NCBI GenBank assembly: GCA_021399445.1
Contig: JAJTUQ010000004.1
Location: forward strand, 5,084,001-5,148,000
Reading direction: 5' to 3'
DNA from: Xylogone sp. PMI_703
Lineage: Eukaryota > Ascomycota > Leotiomycetes
Length of the DNA: 64,000 nucleotides
Positions 60,901 to 64,000 of the stretch are shown one piece after another. Made by a program: the position numbers and the translations under genes. How positions within the stretch are numbered: position 1 is the stretch's first letter; each line of letters starts with the position of its first letter. Below the pieces are notes generated by a model, which did no database searches, was not told where the DNA came from, and saw only the letters and a list, made by a program, of their open reading frames with translations.

Positions 60901-63094
60901 TTTGATATTCGCGTCGTGCCTTTCAGGAACTTAGCAACAGATACTGCGTCGTTAGCATCCTTAATGATGCCATGAGAGGTTAAATACGCAAGACCAGCTT
61001 TTGGATTCTCGTTGAACTTGGAGGTTCCTTTTATGATGATTTTCTTTTTTTGACGCTGCTCACGCAATTTCTGAGTTGAGGGATAGCCTTCTGTCGAAGG
61101 TTCATCATCAAGCCTGTCGGCAATGAACTGAATATAACCTAGCAATGCATCCAAACACAGAGGCGGAACACTTGTGGTACTCCATGTTGCTGAATCCGGA
61201 ATGGCGTTTCTAGATAGTAGTCCAACCATGTCTTCGCACAAATCTGCTCGATCAACCTCACAATCGTAATTCACGTATAATTCGACCATGAAGCTTGGGA
61301 TACGAGCAAGGGCACCAACACTCTCAACCATTGCTTCTCGTGCATCTGGTTTGCGTGATCCCCCTTCCATACCTAGCTTCTGACGATCCTTCACAGGAAC
61401 TGGAGTGGAGCGACCACTCCCTGATTGAGAAGGGGGCGGCTTGACAAGCTTAGGGGCCTGTGGTACGCCGGAATATAGAGCTGGATCGATACCGGGTTCC
61501 CTGGGTATTTCAACTCTTGGGTGTAAACATGCAACCAAATAAGATAAGAACAATTCCTGCTGTAGTTTAAGCACGCCACGACATGTTGCAAGTAATGTAC
61601 CGGCAACAATTAGTGATTCCTGCAGAATAGCCATGTTATCAGACCGAACTAGTTGGAATAAATGACGGCACAGCCGATCCTCAGCCAATACAGCTAGCGA
61701 AGGATGTTTTGCAATCGAAGGGCCAGCTACCTCCAACGCTACGTCAAGTATTCTCAAAGCCATCACTCTCATAACGTCTCCGTGTTGCTTATCATGTGGA
61801 TCAAGCAAGTCCACCAGAACACGGAAAAGCTCTCGAATGGATGGCAATGAGTATGGCTTTATAGGAGTATCCTCAAAAACTTCCGAGTCTGTGGCAACTC
61901 CTGCATCAGAAGGATTATCCAACGAGGATTCCGATCGATTCTTCTCCAAGCTAGCTGAAAGTCGTGATTCGGAAGGAGGAGCTGCCAAGGAAGATGTAAC
62001 AGCGTCATTACTGTTTCCTGATGGATCCATCTTAACGCTGTCCATATCATCTTTTGTCTTCTCGTCTAAAGTTTGTGCGTCGTCTGCGGCCTCGACCTCC
62101 AAATGCTTCAGACGTTCAAATATGATTTGACACATTTTCACCATCGACATCTCCGCTGACCTTCGGAGAAGCTCTGATAATCTTGACTGACAGCACATGC
62201 TCAACCCGGTTTCCATCATTTCACAAACGCTTTCGTCACTCAGTAAGTCCGCCCCTGGGCCTGATAGCATTCCTTCCATAAGTTTCAAGATCCGCAAAAG
62301 CACAATTTCATCTGCCGCTGAATCGCTAGCCTCGAATCGACAGTGTGTTATAGCCGCAGATAATGACTGCATTGCAAGAGCCAGCCGGGGGGAATCTGCA
62401 CTGATCAGGTTGTATGCGAAGAATTTTGTTATCGATACCAATGCTAAGGAGGTAATTGGCGCAGACGTTGCAGAGGCTTGTATAACTTGGAGGAAAGGAT
62501 GCAGGAGTGAGGGAGTATCGAACTGGTGGATATCTATGTCCAGAGTAAGTATAAGTCATTTTGGACAGACCCTCGATATCTGTTACCTTTGCAACCGATC
62601 AACTCTCTTCTAAGCCGTCCAAATCCTGCCATCAATGGATTGTCTTGCATACTTTTGCCCTTCTTCCCACGTAGACCCCATCTATTTGCCAGGCCAGCAT
62701 CATCCTTCCCAGCAACAAGAGAGGGTCTAGATTTGTGGCCCTTTCGAGCAGCCAGACCCTCTCGTGACGTCAACGGCCGAGAGCTCTGTATCTCAGATGT
62801 CAGAGGAGTTGACCCGCCGCCCAAGATTGCGGATACGGAAGAGTGCGCCCAGCGGGCATGCTTGCGCATGGCAGAGGTAACTGTTATACATTCTGTAGTT
62901 ATAAGAGCTACAGGATCGACCGCTACCGAGACGTTTACTTTTTTGCTCGTCATATTGGTGCCGTTAGATGTGTCTGAAGAATGCAGATTCTCGATATTTC
63001 GCTCTGTTGCAAGCAGATTGGTGCTATCCACAACGGGGTCTGAGGGAATCGCTAGAGGCACCTCGAGATTCGAAACTGGGGCAACATCGCTCAT
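57922..63094 (-). CDS. ARF guanine-nucleotide exchange factor, GBF1/GEA type (Sec7 domain)
   Basis: Eight exons: 63094-62587, 62533-60006, 59952-59666, 59614-59275, 59227-58839, 58789-58668, 58619-58237 and 58182-57922; 1605 residues. Activates ARF1 at the early Golgi for COPI coat recruitment. The N-terminal DCB/HUS region includes RWGLRGKKGKSMQDNPLM and LLGYIQFIADRLDDEPST. The Sec7 domain spans about 665-850: ISKKILGEFIAKKGNEPILE, catalytic Glu finger in FRLPGESPLIERI, and YAIIMLNTDQHNPNVK. HDS helical domains follow. Residues Tyr, Asp and Met at the brefeldin-A contact positions suggest a drug-sensitive class, by analogy only. Intron 5 has two frame-compatible acceptors (ending 58790 or 58775, five residues apart); I list the first. 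Confidence 0.94.
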
Positions 63095-63826
63095 ATTATT
63101 GAGCTGCAGGTCGGCGCTTCAGTCTGGTGTTATTAGTGCTTTTTGTATGAGTAGGAAGCTGCCTCGGTAAGAAGGTGAGGAATACAATGGCGAGAGAGCT
63201 TGGAGGTCGAACTTGGGGGGACAGGTAAGTGTCTATCTACGCCCAAATATCTCCGTCTGGCGTTGAAGATATCCTAAGCAGGTTAGAGGGCTTCGCTCCA
63301 AGCTAGCATCGGGGATGGTGGACCTTGTAGGTAGCGAAGGTCCACCGTGTCATTTGCCAGGCAATGGCGCCCCCCTAGCTGCACTACCCCTGAAGAGCGA
63401 CTTCCGAACAATCTCATGGGTCTTCACTGTAACAAAGGGCACACAAAACTGATGAAAAGGGGGATTCCAAATCAGAGCACTTCAACGGTTTTTATCTCCT
63501 ATCAGTAACACCAAACCAATCTTCTCAATGCCAATCCGCCCGCACAAATCGTGGCCAGCATATTCCTGTTCTATATTTTACACAAACTCCAACACCCAAA
63601 TTACGTATTACAATAAGAAAAAGTTATCCCTGTCAAGAGTGCAGATGTCCCAGATTATGCCATTCGGAGGCCGTCCCTCATCACTCCAATTGTCAAGTAA
63701 AACAAAGAGCATTGCTGCGGGTCATAACCTTTAGCTGCCTTGAAGTGTAGAATCGATTTGAAAAAGAGGTAGCCCCGCAGTGAAGGCCAAAGAATTCTCC
63801 AATCCCATAAACACCCGAATGTTTCT
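63095..63826. other. Region upstream of the GBF1/GEA gene
   Basis: Promoter of the ARF-GEF gene and 3' region of the edge gene, both minus strand. Frames at 63528 and 63655 on opposite strands overlap and show no family features. Nothing else seen. Confidence 0.35.
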
Positions 63827-64000
63827 TTACAAGTTCTTCTACACAATTGTCAGTATAATGATTGCTAGAGGATATTTGTGTACTTACGTCAGCCGCTGGT
63901 TTGTCACCATTAGATCCCTCTGCTGCTGATTGTTGCTGTCTCAGAGCTTCATTCTGGATATCAGTTTTGTCTTGCTCCCATTGGCTATTTGGATCTTCAA
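63827..64000 (-). CDS. C-terminal part of a gene cut by the window edge, unidentified
   Basis: The last coding exon (63838-63827) has only nine coding bases plus TAA. A 49-nt intron (63887-63839, GTAAGT...TGTAG) joins it to an exon running off the window from 63888. Only one of three frames of that exon is open; it reads EDPNSQWEQDKTDIQNEAL then RQQQSAAEGSNGDKPAADKNL at the C terminus, 40 residues in all. This is a polar, disordered tail and too little to name the protein. The clean intron and open frame make a real gene likely. Confidence 0.6.

Overview
The window is ordinary nuclear DNA of a filamentous ascomycete (Pezizomycotina). The evidence is genes split by many short introns (mostly 47-70 nt) with GT-AG ends and CTAAC/CTAAT-type branch sites just before the acceptor, about 2.4 kb per gene, no operons, and a gene set typical of moulds: PKC with HR1-C2-C1-kinase layout, a GH35 beta-galactosidase, a formate/nitrite channel, MCH-type transporters and a GPI-tailed acid phosphatase. 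A leotiomycete is my guess at class level only. I rebuilt 26 complete protein genes exon by exon, and every spliced length is a multiple of three. One more gene runs off the right edge. I see no rRNA, tRNA, CRISPR or large transposon.

Layout. 0.3-9.3 kb: an MFS transporter, an EIF1AD-like factor, ALG3, a small mitochondrial-type protein, an unknown protein with a C-terminal membrane segment, and an MCH-type MFS transporter. 11.1-14.6 kb: an aldo/keto reductase and a mitochondrial acyl-CoA dehydrogenase. 15.5-27.1 kb: a housekeeping block with protein kinase C, CCT1, the Rieske protein, a HAD phosphatase and SHE9/MDM33. 27.3-30.4 kb: an MFS transporter and a secreted Ser/Thr-rich protein. 32-37.9 kb: PAT1, a KTR/KRE2 mannosyltransferase and mitochondrial uS12. 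39-43.9 kb: a secreted beta-galactosidase and an FNT channel. 44-51.5 kb: a gene-poor stretch with one gene, a purple acid phosphatase with a cell-wall-type tail, and two short foldback elements either side of it. 51.5-63.1 kb: a small unknown protein, SYF1, V-ATPase subunit D, a U1A/U2B''-like RRM protein and a GBF1/GEA-type ARF exchange factor.

The genes do not form a pathway cluster. Themes recur (ALG3, the KTR enzyme and GEA in the secretory pathway; PKC and the GPI-type phosphatase at the cell wall; SYF1, the RRM protein and PAT1 in RNA metabolism; Rieske, uS12m, SHE9 and acyl-CoA dehydrogenase in mitochondria), but this is expected of a gene-dense core region. I found no convincing undescribed system. 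The best leads are a pair of foldback (MITE-like) elements, two microexons in the V-ATPase D gene, a GC-AG intron in ALG3, a frame-preserving intron in the EIF1AD gene, the anchored phosphatase, and four unrecognised proteins.
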